The translations under genes were made by a program, and so were the position numbers. The notes beneath the pieces are model-generated. The model saw only the letters and a program-made list of their open reading frames with translations. It searched no databases and was not told the DNA's origin. DNA of 64,000 nucleotides from an uncultured Erysipelotrichaceae bacterium (lineage in GTDB: Bacteria; Bacillota_I; Bacilli_A; RFN20; CAG-826), in assembly GCA_902802355.1 (NCBI GenBank), contig CADCLU010000005.1, positions 1-64,000 on the forward strand, written 5' to 3'. Positions 1-8,749 of this stretch are shown one piece after another; position 1 is the first letter of the stretch, and the number at the start of each line of letters is the position of its first letter.

Positions 1-1
1 A

Positions 2-183
2 GCTTTAGTCGGATATTCAGGAAGTGGTAAAAGTACTATTATTCAATTATTGAATAGATTTTATGATGTCGAAGAAGGAAAAGGAGAAATATTAATTGAT
101 GATGTGAATATTAAAGATTATAATTTATATGAACTCAGAAAAAAAATCGGACTTGTATCACAAGAGCCTTCCATATTTAAAAC
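2..183 (+). CDS. ABC transporter nucleotide-binding domain fragment, eukaryotic P-glycoprotein type (partial; probable foreign sequence)
   Basis: The window opens inside a reading frame that gives a complete Walker A (GYSGSGKST) followed by LLNRFYDV and, near position 155, IGLVSQEP. The QEP form of the Q-loop and the whole spacing are typical of eukaryotic MDR/P-glycoprotein domains rather than bacterial exporters, which usually read QD or QE plus a different context. The stretch is strikingly AT-rich compared with everything to its right. It runs head-on into the 3' end of potD on the other strand and loses its own frame there. I infer a chimeric contig end, perhaps from a protist or fungus in the same gut sample. 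An unusual bacterial gene is the less likely alternative. Confidence 0.6.
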
Positions 184-1218
184 TGCGTTTTCTGGAGCAC
201 AAATGAAGTTAACAAATTCTTCTGCTAATTCTTTTTGAGCGCCTTTTGGCATACACCAACCATCGAACCAAACGTTACTGCCTTCACTTGGAAGAGCATA
301 GTTCAATCTCTTGCCACCTTCTTCAGCGGAATCCATCGCATAGATGGCATCACCACTCCAGGCGAGGTTAGCGTGATATGTACCTTTAACGATTTCGTTT
401 TTACCTTCATCAACTTCGAAAGCGTTAACTGTGGAACCAGCCGCTTCTTTTAAGGCTGCTTCAACTTTCTTAATAGTTTCATCATCACATCTATTGAAAA
501 TAGCGGTTAATTTTTGATTGTAATCTTCAGCAGATTCATCTAAGGCAGCGATTTCATCTTTATAGACGTGGAAGATCGCGGTGACATAACTATCTCTCAT
601 GGAGTCTTTTAATGATAATTGCTTTTGGAATTTGCTTTCTTTGCTCCAAAGAGCTTCCCATGTACCGATTTCTTCTTCGTTGAAGTAATCTGGATCATAG
701 GTGAAACCCATGGTACCCCAGAAATAAGGAACGGCATAGGTAAGGAAGGAATTATTGTCATTTAATTTGACACTGGAGAATCTTTCTTTGATGAATGGAG
801 AACCATAATCTTCAAAGTTTTGGAGGGATTCACCGTATTCACCTGTTGATTCGTTATAGGAGAACTTTTCTAAAAGACCTTCGTTCGCCATTTTTTGAAT
901 CATGTAGTCTGATGGGCAGCAAAGGTCGGCTTTGACGAGTCTCTTGCTGATCTTGGTGTACATGGTCTCGTTGGTGTCGAAGGTGATGTAGTTGACTTTG
1001 ATCTTCTGGCCTTCGTGGCTTTCGGCGTAGGCTTTCTCGAAAGCGAGGATGGTTGAATCCTCAAGTGGGTTGCCCTTCTCGTCGACGCCTTCGTAGATGT
1101 AGTCTTCCCAGTTGTAGACGTTGAGGGTGATGGTGCCGTCATTAGCACCGCCACAACTAGTGAGTCCGCCTAAACTCATGAGTGCGGACATAGCTAAGAT
1201 GAGTGCGCTTTTTTTCAT
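118..1218 (-). CDS. potD: Spermidine/putrescine ABC transporter substrate-binding lipoprotein PotD, 3' end disrupted
   Basis: Extracellular polyamine-binding lipoprotein that delivers substrate to the PotBC permease. The first ~25 residues form a lipoprotein signal with a TSC-G lipobox; the mature part has the family's NVYNWEDYI opening, a [11 protein letters not shown] core and a [12 protein letters not shown] segment near the C-terminus. Homology is clear down to about FICAPENAV (position ~185); the last ~20 residues of the open frame are antisense to the foreign ABC fragment and are not credible, so the real gene is truncated at the join and true potD bases are about 170-1218. It is the last gene of potABCD, 21 bp after potC. 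The ATG is preceded by an AGGAGG-like site. Confidence 0.9.
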   Translation of the reverse strand: MKKSALILAMSALMSLGGLTSCGGANDGTITLNVYNWEDYIYEGVDEKGNPLEDSTILAFEKAYAESHEGQKIKVNYITFDTNETMYTKISKRLVKADLCCPSDYMIQKMANEGLLEKFSYNESTGEYGESLQNFEDYGSPFIKERFSSVKLNDNNSFLTYAVPYFWGTMGFTYDPDYFNEEEIGTWEALWSKESKFQKQLSLKDSMRDSYVTAIFHVYKDEIAALDESAEDYNQKLTAIFNRCDDETIKKVEAALKEAAGSTVNAFEVDEGKNEIVKGTYHANLAWSGDAIYAMDSAEEGGKRLNYALPSEGSNVWFDGWCMPKGAQKELAEEFVNFICAPENAVLNMEGSCDTSPIFFLSSYKL

Positions 1219-1239
1219 TTCTAATTCCTCCTATAAAAA

Positions 1240-2130
1240 TTAGATTTTTTTCGCTTTGCGATTATTTACTATCGTGTAGCCGATCATGACTGCGACGATG
1301 AGTACGAAGATAAGGGTCGTGAAGGATCTGATCTGGATTGGGATAGCCCCTTTCGCGAGAGTTCCTTGCACGTAGGTCGAGATGGTCTGGAAATCCATGC
1401 CTTCCGACGGTTTGGTGAATTCGGTGATGACAAAGTCATCAAGCGATAGCGTCATCGAGATCATGAAGCCCGAGAAGATGCCTGGAAGGAGATCTGGGAT
1501 CATTACTTTGAAGAGAGCGCCTGCCCTGTTAGCGCCAAGATCCATCGCGGCCTCATAGAGGGATGGGTCCATCTGCTCTAATTTAGGCTGGACGTTGATG
1601 ACCACGAACGGGATCGTGAGGACCATATGACCGATGATGAGGGAGAAGGCGGAGGTTGGGAGATTAAGCCAGGCGAAGAGGATGCATAGCGATAAAGCCA
1701 TGACGATTTCGGCGTTGACGATCGGGATTTCGTTCGCGAAATTGAAGACCGCTTTGAGCTTCTTTCCTAAGAAATGCATGCCGATGGCACCGGCAGTTCC
1801 TAGAACGGTGGAGAGAGTTGAGGCGACGACGGCCACCCAAACGGTGTTCCAAGTCGCTTCCCAAATCTGCTTGGCGTAGACGTTGCTTCCATTGAAGAGG
1901 GTAGCGTAGCAATCAAAGTTGAGGCCGTTCCACTGACCGATGACTTTGGAATCGGTGAAGCTATAGAGGATGAGGTACATGATCGGGAGATACATGACAA
2001 GAAGCATGATCCAGACGAAGGTGAGGGCCACCGCTTTCTTGGCTTTCTCCCCTTTTTCTCTTCTTTGAAGAGAACGGTTGGTCTCTTCCATCGCCGTGTT
2101 AGGAGTGTTCATAACAAGTTCTTTTTCCAT
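1240..2130 (-). CDS. potC: Spermidine/putrescine ABC transporter permease PotC
   Basis: Inner-membrane permease subunit of the polyamine importer. About 296 residues with a charged cytoplasmic N-terminus, then six predicted membrane spans. The cytoplasmic EAA loop is plain (EAAMDLGANRAGALFKVMIPDLLPGI), as is the LSLDDFVIT segment characteristic of PotC. It starts only 2 bp after the potB stop, with an AGGAG ribosome site inside the end of potB; a second in-frame ATG six codons later is also possible. It works with PotB, the PotA ATPase and the PotD lipoprotein encoded on either side. Confidence 0.93.
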   Translation of the reverse strand: MEKELVMNTPNTAMEETNRSLQRREKGEKAKKAVALTFVWIMLLVMYLPIMYLILYSFTDSKVIGQWNGLNFDCYATLFNGSNVYAKQIWEATWNTVWVAVVASTLSTVLGTAGAIGMHFLGKKLKAVFNFANEIPIVNAEIVMALSLCILFAWLNLPTSAFSLIIGHMVLTIPFVVINVQPKLEQMDPSLYEAAMDLGANRAGALFKVMIPDLLPGIFSGFMISMTLSLDDFVITEFTKPSEGMDFQTISTYVQGTLAKGAIPIQIRSFTTLIFVLIVAVMIGYTIVNNRKAKKI

Positions 2131-2132
2131 TG

Positions 2133-2960
2133 TTACCTGGCTCCTTTCTTCTTCTCACTGAAGAAATTCTCGAAGACGACGGAAAGTCCGATGAGGGCGA
2201 GCATGATGATGGCGTAGACGCTGCCAACATTAAGCTGGGAATGTAAGAATTGGTGCTCAATCTGACCGCCGATGAGCTTGATCGTACGGCCGGACAAGGC
2301 ATCGGTGATGACGTAGGAAGACATCGTCGGCATGAAGGTCATCGTGGCCGCGGAGACGATTCCTGGAACCGTCATCGGGACGATGGTCTTGAAGAAGACC
2401 TGGACTGGGGAGGCGCCAAGGTCGGCAGCCGCCTCAATCTGGCTCTTATCGAGTTTGAGCATCGTGTTATAGAGAGGGAGGATGGCAAATGGGAGGTAGT
2501 TATAGACCATGCCGATGATGGAGCAGATCCATGGATGCATGGCAGGATCGAGGCCGAAGAAGATGAGAAGCTGCTTTGTGGCAACGGTCCTGATGACGAA
2601 GTTGATCCACATCGGGAGAAGGAAGAGATAGACAAGAACAGCGTTCTTGTTGAACTTCGAATTCGCAAGGATATAGGCGATCGGATAGGCAATGAGGATG
2701 CAGATGACGGTCGTAAGGGCCGCAACGCCTAAGGATTGTCCGATGACTTTGAAGGTCGTTCCACTGCTATCTGGCGAGAAAACGTCAATGAAGTTATTCA
2801 AGGTGAAATGACCGTCTGCATCGCTGAAGGCGTAGCAGAAGATGAGAAGGATCGGAAGAATGATGAAGAGGACGAGGAAAACGCCGTATGGCATGCAAAG
2901 CCATTTGCGGTTCTCGCGCATCACTCCTTTGTTCTTCGGTAAAGCTCTGGTTGCTTCCAT
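2133..2960 (-). CDS. potB: Spermidine/putrescine ABC transporter permease PotB
   Basis: Second permease subunit of the polyamine importer, 275 residues, the usual PotB length. The first ~20 residues are cytoplasmic and basic, followed by six hydrophobic spans and an EAA loop reading EAAADLGASPVQVFFKTIVPMTVPGI. The MTFMPTMSSYVITDALSG segment is the PotB counterpart of the PotC DDFVIT region. It lies 5 bp after potA and 2 bp before potC, so translation of the operon is likely coupled. Confidence 0.93.
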   Translation of the reverse strand: MEATRALPKNKGVMRENRKWLCMPYGVFLVLFIILPILLIFCYAFSDADGHFTLNNFIDVFSPDSSGTTFKVIGQSLGVAALTTVICILIAYPIAYILANSKFNKNAVLVYLFLLPMWINFVIRTVATKQLLIFFGLDPAMHPWICSIIGMVYNYLPFAILPLYNTMLKLDKSQIEAAADLGASPVQVFFKTIVPMTVPGIVSAATMTFMPTMSSYVITDALSGRTIKLIGGQIEHQFLHSQLNVGSVYAIIMLALIGLSVVFENFFSEKKKGAR

Positions 2961-2965
2961 TTCGT

Positions 2966-4513
2966 TTACCTACCACCCTTGAGTTTGACTTCGACGCCAC
3001 CCTCTTTGATGACGAGGGAGACGTTGTCGCCGATATTCCAGAGGTCTGGGGTGTTGATGATGAACTCCTCATCGACATCCTGATTCCAGACAGTTACTTC
3101 GTAATGGTCGCCAAGGTAGATCATGTTAATGATCTCGCCATGGAGGTCAGAGGCATTTGGATCGTCGGAGAGTTCGATGTCATCGAAACCGACTTCGACG
3201 GAGACCTGAAGTCCTTCGACATCCCTTTCCTCACCCTTATCGTTGATGAGGGTGCCCTCTTCGCTAAGGTGATAGCCCGGGAAGAGCTTAAGGACATCGA
3301 ATGAAGCATGGATGCCAGCAAAGCTGACATGGCAGTGTTTGGTAAGATGGCCGTCGTAGTAGTTAGAAGTGAATGGCTTCTTCATGATCTGGATGTTCTC
3401 CGGATCGACGGAAAGTCCGACGACGCTTTCTTCTTCGTAGTTCTTGGTGGACTGAGCGATCATCTCGTTCTTTCCAACCATCGTGATGTATTCGTAATGC
3501 ATGCCTTTGAAGATCTTGGAAACGATCTTGGCATTGACGGTGCCTTCGTCTTTTGGGCTGATGATGACGTCCTCCGGACGGATGACGACGTCGACCTTTT
3601 CGTTGAGGGCGAATTTGCCTTCGTCGGCTGGGTCGCTATCGAAGGAGGCGCCTAAGAATTTGATCTTGTTCCCCTTCTGCACCGTTCCGGTGAAGATCGA
3701 GGATTCACCGATGAAGTCAGCGACGAAAGCGTTCTTTGGCTCGTCGTAGATCTCTTTTGGGGTGCCGACCTGCTGGATTTCGCCATCGGACATGACGACG
3801 ATGGTGTCAGACATGGTGAGGGCCTCTTCCTGGTCGTGGGTGACGTAGATGAAAGTGATGCCAAGCTTTTTGTGCATGGCCTTGAGCTCAAGCTGCATCT
3901 CCTTCCTCATCTTGAGGTCGAGAGCGCCTAAAGGCTCATCGAGGAGAAGGATCTCTGGCTCATTGACGATGGCGCGGGCGATGGCGATTCTTTGCTGTTG
4001 GCCACCAGAGAGGGTTGAGACCGCTCTCTTCTCAAAGCCCTCTAAGTCAACGAGGTTAAGGGCGTATTTGACTTTGGCCCTGATCTCGTCTTTGGTGAGC
4101 TTCCTTTTGGCGTAGAGCTGATTGCCGTTCTCATCGAGGATTGGATTTCCTTCTTTGTCCTTGAGAGGCTTGGTTAAATCATCGACCCTCTTGTACTGAA
4201 GGCCGAAAGCGATGTTCTTGTAGATATTGAGATGGGTGAAGAGGGCGTAACGCTGGAAGACGGTGTTGATTGGTCTCTTGTATGGCGGGATGAGGGAAAT
4301 GTCCTGACCATTGAGGAGGATCTGACCGCTTGTCGGCATGTCGAATCCGGCGATCATTCTGAGGGTGGTTGTCTTGCCGCATCCAGAAGGACCAAGGAAG
4401 GTGACGAACTCACCTCTTTTGATATCGAGATTGAAGTCATCCACAGCGGTGAAAGACTTGTCGAAGACCTTGCAGACATTCTTCAAGGAAATGATTGTGT
4501 TCTCAGCGTTCAT
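2966..4513 (-). CDS. potA: Spermidine/putrescine ABC transporter ATP-binding protein PotA (long form)
   Basis: ATPase that powers polyamine import. Walker A GPSGCGKTT at residues 41-49, signature LSGGQ at 168-172, Walker B LLLDEP at 189-194, then the switch THD. I place the start at 4513, where GGAGG precedes the ATG; the open frame continues upstream but that stretch is AT-rich and not protein-like. At 515 residues it is much longer than the common ~370: about 30 extra residues lie between Walker A and the signature (about 110-140, rich in K, D, N, G), and the C-terminal regulatory part is enlarged by well over 100 residues. First gene of potABCD, so it should set operon expression. Confidence 0.9.
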   Translation of the reverse strand: MNAENTIISLKNVCKVFDKSFTAVDDFNLDIKRGEFVTFLGPSGCGKTTTLRMIAGFDMPTSGQILLNGQDISLIPPYKRPINTVFQRYALFTHLNIYKNIAFGLQYKRVDDLTKPLKDKEGNPILDENGNQLYAKRKLTKDEIRAKVKYALNLVDLEGFEKRAVSTLSGGQQQRIAIARAIVNEPEILLLDEPLGALDLKMRKEMQLELKAMHKKLGITFIYVTHDQEEALTMSDTIVVMSDGEIQQVGTPKEIYDEPKNAFVADFIGESSIFTGTVQKGNKIKFLGASFDSDPADEGKFALNEKVDVVIRPEDVIISPKDEGTVNAKIVSKIFKGMHYEYITMVGKNEMIAQSTKNYEEESVVGLSVDPENIQIMKKPFTSNYYDGHLTKHCHVSFAGIHASFDVLKLFPGYHLSEEGTLINDKGEERDVEGLQVSVEVGFDDIELSDDPNASDLHGEIINMIYLGDHYEVTVWNQDVDEEFIINTPDLWNIGDNVSLVIKEGGVEVKLKGGR

Positions 4514-4926
4514 TTTCGTGCCTCCATACCCTCTTAGAAACAGGATAACGAATGCCAGTAATTCCCCTCTTGAAAAGAGGTAGGAAACTTGACGCGAAAA
4601 ATAATGCATTAAAAGGACACAAAAAACAACAAAATTTTTCACACTTTTTTCGATAATTTTTTCGTGATGGTTTTTGAAAAAATCAAAAGTGGGCATTTTG
4701 TGGGACTTATCGAAGTTTCCCTAGCATTTTTTAAGGTGAAATTTTTTTGATTTTTTTCGAAATTTTTCGGGGTGATTTTCGTTCAAAAAAACTGTGTCGG
4801 TTTTTCACACCGATTTTTGGGGTCATTTTAGGGGGTGTTTTCTGGGGTTCGCGCGTGCGCGCAACCTATTTTATGCAATTCTTAAGGGTCTTTTTTTACT
4901 CTGGCGTTTTCACTAAAATAATAGGC
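4514..4926. other. Intergenic region between potA and a divergent lipoprotein gene
   Basis: About 410 bases without a convincing gene. It is rich in T and A runs. It holds a CCCCTCTTGAAAAGAG palindrome-like 16-mer at 4564-4579 (seen again at 63937-63952), a hairpin built on TCGGT/ACCGA near 4797-4815, and a GC-rich hairpin around 4848-4868 (arms GGTT+GCGCG and CGCGC+AACC). Promoters for both divergent genes must lie here; only the -10 box at 4914-4919 is easy to see. Confidence 0.5.
4914..4919 (+). promoter_or_regulatory. -10 box placed for a leaderless transcript
   Basis: TAAAAT ends 7 nt before the ATG at 4927, so transcription would start at or next to the start codon. No Shine-Dalgarno sequence is visible in the 20 nt upstream. 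The -35 region is poor (T-rich). Confidence 0.4.
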
Positions 4927-6021
4927 ATGAAAAAACGTTTTTTATTCTGTGCCGTTTTGACTTCCTTGAGCCTCCTTTCCGGATGCCAAAAAGAGGAAGC
5001 CGAACTTATCAATATCACCTTCGGGAAACTATACGATTCCTCTCTTGAGGAGACCATCGAAAACCATCTCGTTACGGTCACTCATTCAGAGCTTACTTCA
5101 TTGGTCTCTGAGAAGAAGGAATTCATCCTTCTCGTCTATGACAAAAACAACACCTGCACCTGCTGGGAGGAGTTTGAAAAGACCATCCTTTCCTTCGTCA
5201 AAAGGAAGAACGCGTTAATCTACGCGATCGCCCCTACCGAGTTCGACGGAGGACACGAGACATTCGGTCTCAACATCGCTAAGAACGAAGAGACCATCGC
5301 GATTTTCGAGGATGGAGAAGTCAAACATCAGAAGACCACAAACGGCGATAAAGATGAGTTCATGAAGGAAGAGAGATTCGCTTCCTGGCTTAATGAGAAA
5401 GTCCACTTCTCGAAGATGCTTTATGTGAACGCGATCCAATATTTCGCCCTTTTCAATAAAGGCGAGCAGTTCACAGTTGGCTATCTTAGAAGCTCCTGCC
5501 CAGATTGCTCATATGTCGAGGATGCCGTCCTTTCCTCTTTCAACGCGAAAGACAACAACGTCTCATACGTCATCGATTGCGATGTCGATGGCATCAGACT
5601 CAAGAACGGCGAATACGATGAAGAGCAATGGAACTTTTTCAAAGAGGCCTCCGGTCTTTCCTCTAGCGGAAGCGAGGATTTCGGATATGGCCAAGGCTAT
5701 GTCCCTTCCTTCTACACCTATGCCGGATACAACGCCGCAACGATAGGCGAAAGAATCGCGGACGCTGTCGTTTATCTTAATGACAAAATCGAGAAAAACC
5801 CCGAAACAGGCGAATACTATGTGGCCGATTCTTTCTTCACCGAAGAAAGAGAGATTGTCCTCGGTTTCTTAGGTAACACGAAGGTTGAGACAACCGTCTT
5901 AAAAGGAATGAAAATACCTGCAGAGGATATCGAAAACGGAACTTGGAAGAAAGACGCCGCCGCTAAATACCATAACCCTCTTCTTGAGGCTTATTTGACC
6001 GCTTACGTAGGTAAGAAATAA
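4927..6021 (+). CDS. Lipoprotein with thioredoxin-like cysteine motifs
   Basis: Predicted membrane-anchored lipoprotein of 364 residues, function unknown. The start at 4927 gives a textbook signal peptide (MKKRFLF, hydrophobic stretch, LLSGC lipobox); the open frame upstream lacks protein character. The mature part holds a CTCWEEF segment around residue 77 and, further on, a SSCPDCSYVEDAV segment after a YLRS strand. The CPDC placement matches a thioredoxin-fold active site, so a role in disulfide chemistry outside the cell is plausible, but I could not match it to a named family. A hydrophobic LVYDKN strand before the first cysteine pair suggests two thioredoxin-like halves. It stands alone upstream of the DUF4956 gene (57 bp gap). 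Confidence 0.75.
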   Translation: MKKRFLFCAVLTSLSLLSGCQKEEAELINITFGKLYDSSLEETIENHLVTVTHSELTSLVSEKKEFILLVYDKNNTCTCWEEFEKTILSFVKRKNALIYAIAPTEFDGGHETFGLNIAKNEETIAIFEDGEVKHQKTTNGDKDEFMKEERFASWLNEKVHFSKMLYVNAIQYFALFNKGEQFTVGYLRSSCPDCSYVEDAVLSSFNAKDNNVSYVIDCDVDGIRLKNGEYDEEQWNFFKEASGLSSSGSEDFGYGQGYVPSFYTYAGYNAATIGERIADAVVYLNDKIEKNPETGEYYVADSFFTEEREIVLGFLGNTKVETTVLKGMKIPAEDIENGTWKKDAAAKYHNPLLEAYLTAYVGKK

Positions 6022-6078
6022 GATAATCCCAATAGAAAACCCCTTTCTTTCGTTAAATTTGTGAACGGAGTTTTCAAA

Positions 6079-6780
6079 ATGAACCCTTTTGCCAGCGTTT
6101 TCCAACTATTTTCCGGTAACACGGTTTTTGCTTTTTTCATCCCCTTTGGCGTCGCTTTGCTCATTGGCATCGCCATGGCTTTCACCTACAAAGCCGTCAA
6201 GAAAGGCGAGGTTTACACCAAATTCATGCCGATCGCCATGATCGTCTTACCTTTGGTGATGACTTCCCTTATCGGCCTCATCAACATGCGTAACATCGAA
6301 ATCGAGTCCGAAGGCTATGTCAGAGTCGCCCTTGTCGTGAGCGCAGGCATCGCCTTAACCCGTTTCAGAAGCGACAAGCTCTCGATGATCGACATGGTCT
6401 ATCTCATCGTGGCCTCCACCCTTGGCATCGTCCTTGGAATTGGCTATGTCATGTACCCAATCATCATCGCTATCGTCGTCATTGCTATCATGCTCATCGC
6501 CCATAAGATGAAATTCGGCGAAAACAAAGACGGCGTGTACACTCTCAAATACCAGGTTGGCGAAGATCTTGCTAACACTGAGGTCTTTGAAGAGGCTATT
6601 TCAAAGCACTGCTCCACCCATAACTTGCAGAGCGTCCGCACCATCGAATACGGCCAGCTTTACGAAGTAAGATATAACGTCACACTAAAGAAAGGCGCTT
6701 CAGTCAAAGCCCTTATCGATGAGGTAAGGATGCATAACGCTAACCTCAATGTCAGCGTCATCATCGCTGAGAAAGACTAA
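6079..6780 (+). CDS. DUF4956 family membrane protein
   Basis: About 233 residues: four hydrophobic spans in the first ~145 residues, then a soluble C-terminal domain of ~85 residues. The RVALVVSAGIALTRFRSDKLS segment and overall plan match DUF4956. I start at the ATG at 6079, which has GGAG 8 nt upstream; a GTG at 6061 in the same frame lacks one. Its stop is followed after 2 nt by the VTC-domain gene, a pairing commonly seen in Firmicutes, where the DUF4956 protein may be a membrane partner of the VTC enzyme. The biochemical role is not known. Confidence 0.85.
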   Translation: MNPFASVFQLFSGNTVFAFFIPFGVALLIGIAMAFTYKAVKKGEVYTKFMPIAMIVLPLVMTSLIGLINMRNIEIESEGYVRVALVVSAGIALTRFRSDKLSMIDMVYLIVASTLGIVLGIGYVMYPIIIAIVVIAIMLIAHKMKFGENKDGVYTLKYQVGEDLANTEVFEEAISKHCSTHNLQSVRTIEYGQLYEVRYNVTLKKGASVKALIDEVRMHNANLNVSVIIAEKD

Positions 6781-6782
6781 GA

Positions 6783-7517
6783 ATGGCCATCAATTCCGGC
6801 AACTCCTTCTGCCGAATCGAGAATAAATACATCATCCCTCTTGAGAAAGTGCCTCTTTTGATTGAGGCCATTTCCGAGCATGTCGAATATGACAAGTTCG
6901 CAAAAGAAAAGGGATCATACCAGGTCAATTCCATCTATTTTGACAATATCTATGGCGATATCCATAACAGAAACATCGCCAAACCGAAGTTCAAAGAGAA
7001 GCTCCGTCTAAGGTCCTATGGAGGAGATAAGCCTATCTTCTTCTTAGAGTTCAAAGACAAGGTATTCAAGGATGTATACAAAAGACGCATCTACCTCAGC
7101 AAAGAAGAGGTTGATGCCTTTGTTAATGATGGTGTTTTCCCTCCGAAGAACGGAGACCCAAAACATGACGAATTCATCGATGAGCTCGCGATTTTCAAGG
7201 AAAGATATAGAGGTTCGATCGTCCCTAACACAATCATGCAGTACGACAGGGTCGCCTACATGAATAAGCCTGGCGAAGGCTATCTCAGATTAACCGTAGA
7301 TAGAGACATTCGTTACAGGAGAGAAGACTTCGAAATCAACAAAATCGGCGGCAAATCCCTCCTAAAAGAAGGATATGGCATCCTTGAGATCAAGTTCATT
7401 GGAGCAATGCCCCTCTTCGTCGCAAAGGCCCTCAATGACCTAGGGCTCCAAAGGCAGACCTTCTCCAAATTCGGCTCTTCATATCTAAGCGAAGCCAAAG
7501 AGGCAAGACTTCTCTAA
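6783..7517 (+). CDS. VTC domain-containing protein (polyphosphate polymerase-like)
   Basis: The 244-residue protein is almost entirely one VTC domain: the opening RIENKYIIP, then IYFDN, a basic KEKLRLRSYG strand, FLEFKDK, and a late LEIKF strand, all alternate-residue patterns of the tunnel-fold that binds triphosphate and nucleotides. In yeast Vtc4 this domain makes polyphosphate from ATP; bacterial relatives are often annotated polyphosphate polymerase, though the substrate in this clade is unproven. The basic and acidic tunnel residues look intact. Cotranscribed with the DUF4956 gene (2-nt gap) and followed by a terminator. A CotH-type protein, a frequent companion of this pair, lies 2 kb away. 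Confidence 0.85.
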   Translation: MAINSGNSFCRIENKYIIPLEKVPLLIEAISEHVEYDKFAKEKGSYQVNSIYFDNIYGDIHNRNIAKPKFKEKLRLRSYGGDKPIFFLEFKDKVFKDVYKRRIYLSKEEVDAFVNDGVFPPKNGDPKHDEFIDELAIFKERYRGSIVPNTIMQYDRVAYMNKPGEGYLRLTVDRDIRYRREDFEINKIGGKSLLKEGYGILEIKFIGAMPLFVAKALNDLGLQRQTFSKFGSSYLSEAKEARLL

Positions 7518-7540
7518 AGAGGTTCTTCCTCTTTTTTCTT
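7517..7540 (+). terminator. Intrinsic terminator after the VTC gene
   Basis: Stem AAGAGG/CCTCTT with a short TTCTT loop followed by a T-rich run. It begins inside the stop codon. Confidence 0.7.
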
Positions 7541-7561
7541 TTACTCGACCCCTCTAAGTTC

Positions 7562-7567
7562 GATAAT
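7562..7567 (+). promoter_or_regulatory. -10 box placed for a leaderless transcript
   Basis: GATAAT ends 6 nt before the ATG at 7574. The intervening ATCCCC is not a ribosome site and no purine-rich motif lies upstream. Confidence 0.4.
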
Positions 7568-7573
7568 ATCCCC

Positions 7574-8692
7574 ATGGCTTACATCCGTAACGTTTTGTCA
7601 TCATTAAGAAAGGCTGACCTCGACTTCGCCCTCATCGACGAAGGAGACAGAATCGCCGTTGGGGTATCCGGGGGAAAAGATTCCCTTTGCCTCCTCAAGG
7701 CCCTTTCCATATACACACTTTACTCAAAGAAGAAATTCACTGTCCACCCTATCTTCCTTGACCTCGGTTTTGACTTCGATAGAAGCGAGATCAAGAAGCT
7801 TGAAAAGTTCGCTAAAGAATGCGGCACAAAACTCTCTGTGGTTGACAGTCGTTTTGTCTTTGATATTCTCAAGGCTCATAAGAAACCAGATGGACATCTC
7901 CCTTGCTCGATCTGCTCACGCATGAAGAAAGCGGCGATCAACGCCGAAGCGAAGAAACTCCACTGCAACAAAGTCGCGTTCGCTCACCATAACGAAGACT
8001 CCATCGAAACTTTATTCATGAATATGGTTCATGGAGGAAGAGTTGCAACCTTTGATCCGAAGATGACTTTAGAAAGAGCGGGCATTACTTTCATCAGGCC
8101 TCTTATCTACTGTCATGAATGGTATCTCGTCCATATGGCGGAAGAAGAAAACATTCCTATCGTTGACACTAAATGTCCTGCTAATAAACATACCGAAAGA
8201 GAGGTTACTAAGAACTTCGTCAAGAAGCTCTACAAAGACCATCCTGAAAGCGTCATGAACCTCCGTAATCTCATGAGCAACCATGAAGCCTTCAACCTCT
8301 ATTTCCCGAACATCGAATACGTTCATGAGAAAAAACCTTCTTTGTCTCTCCGCCCAATCATCTCCCCTGAGGATATGAGAGGAACGAAGATGTCTTTCAA
8401 AAAGAAGAAGGAAGGCGAAGTCGATTACCTCGTGTTATGGAATCACAAGAGGGTTGGCGAAGTCTCTTATATGCATCTAAGCGCCCACAAAGTCCTCCTC
8501 TTCAATGTCTCTGGTGAGAAAGAATACCTTAAAGAAGGGATTCCGTTCCTAATGGAGAAGATCTGTGAGAGGGTCAACCCTGTCCATTTCTATCTCTATG
8601 GCAATAAAGCCTTAGCGAACCTCATGAGTTTCAAAGAAGTAAACGTCGAAGGCAGGAAATCCCCTGCTTACATGATTACGATCAAGAAATAA
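7574..8692 (+). CDS. TtcA-like PP-loop tRNA thiolation enzyme with C-terminal extension
   Basis: 372 residues. The PP-loop ATP pyrophosphatase motif SGGKDS sits at residues 32-37; cysteines C111 and C114 (CSIC) plus C201 (TKCPA) match the three cysteines that hold the 4Fe-4S cluster in TtcA-type enzymes, which adenylate and thiolate a tRNA base (cytidine 32 in E. coli). After the TtcA core (~250 residues) there are ~110 additional residues beginning near RPIISPEDM, absent from E. coli TtcA; they look like a separate small alpha/beta domain. Substrate assignment is therefore family-level only. Convergent with the gene at 8750, with which it shares a terminator. Confidence 0.8.
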   Translation: MAYIRNVLSSLRKADLDFALIDEGDRIAVGVSGGKDSLCLLKALSIYTLYSKKKFTVHPIFLDLGFDFDRSEIKKLEKFAKECGTKLSVVDSRFVFDILKAHKKPDGHLPCSICSRMKKAAINAEAKKLHCNKVAFAHHNEDSIETLFMNMVHGGRVATFDPKMTLERAGITFIRPLIYCHEWYLVHMAEEENIPIVDTKCPANKHTEREVTKNFVKKLYKDHPESVMNLRNLMSNHEAFNLYFPNIEYVHEKKPSLSLRPIISPEDMRGTKMSFKKKKEGEVDYLVLWNHKRVGEVSYMHLSAHKVLLFNVSGEKEYLKEGIPFLMEKICERVNPVHFYLYGNKALANLMSFKEVNVEGRKSPAYMITIKK

Positions 8693-8702
8693 AAAAAGAA
8701 AA

Positions 8703-8728
8703 GGATGGCAATTTGCCACCCTTTTTTT
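8703..8728. terminator. Bidirectional intrinsic terminator
   Basis: GG(A)TGGCAA-type stem pairing with TGCCACC, followed by seven T; A-rich on the other side. It lies between two convergent genes. Confidence 0.65.
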
Positions 8729-8749
8729 AAAAATCCCTGCAAATTCCGC

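Noticed and set aside
118-180. Last ~20 codons of the potD frame as real protein
   Set aside because: They are the antisense of the foreign ABC domain and do not resemble any PotD C-terminus.
4514-4696. N-terminal extension of PotA to an upstream ATG
   Set aside because: AT-rich, non-homologous, and a GGAGG site stands before the internal ATG at 4513.
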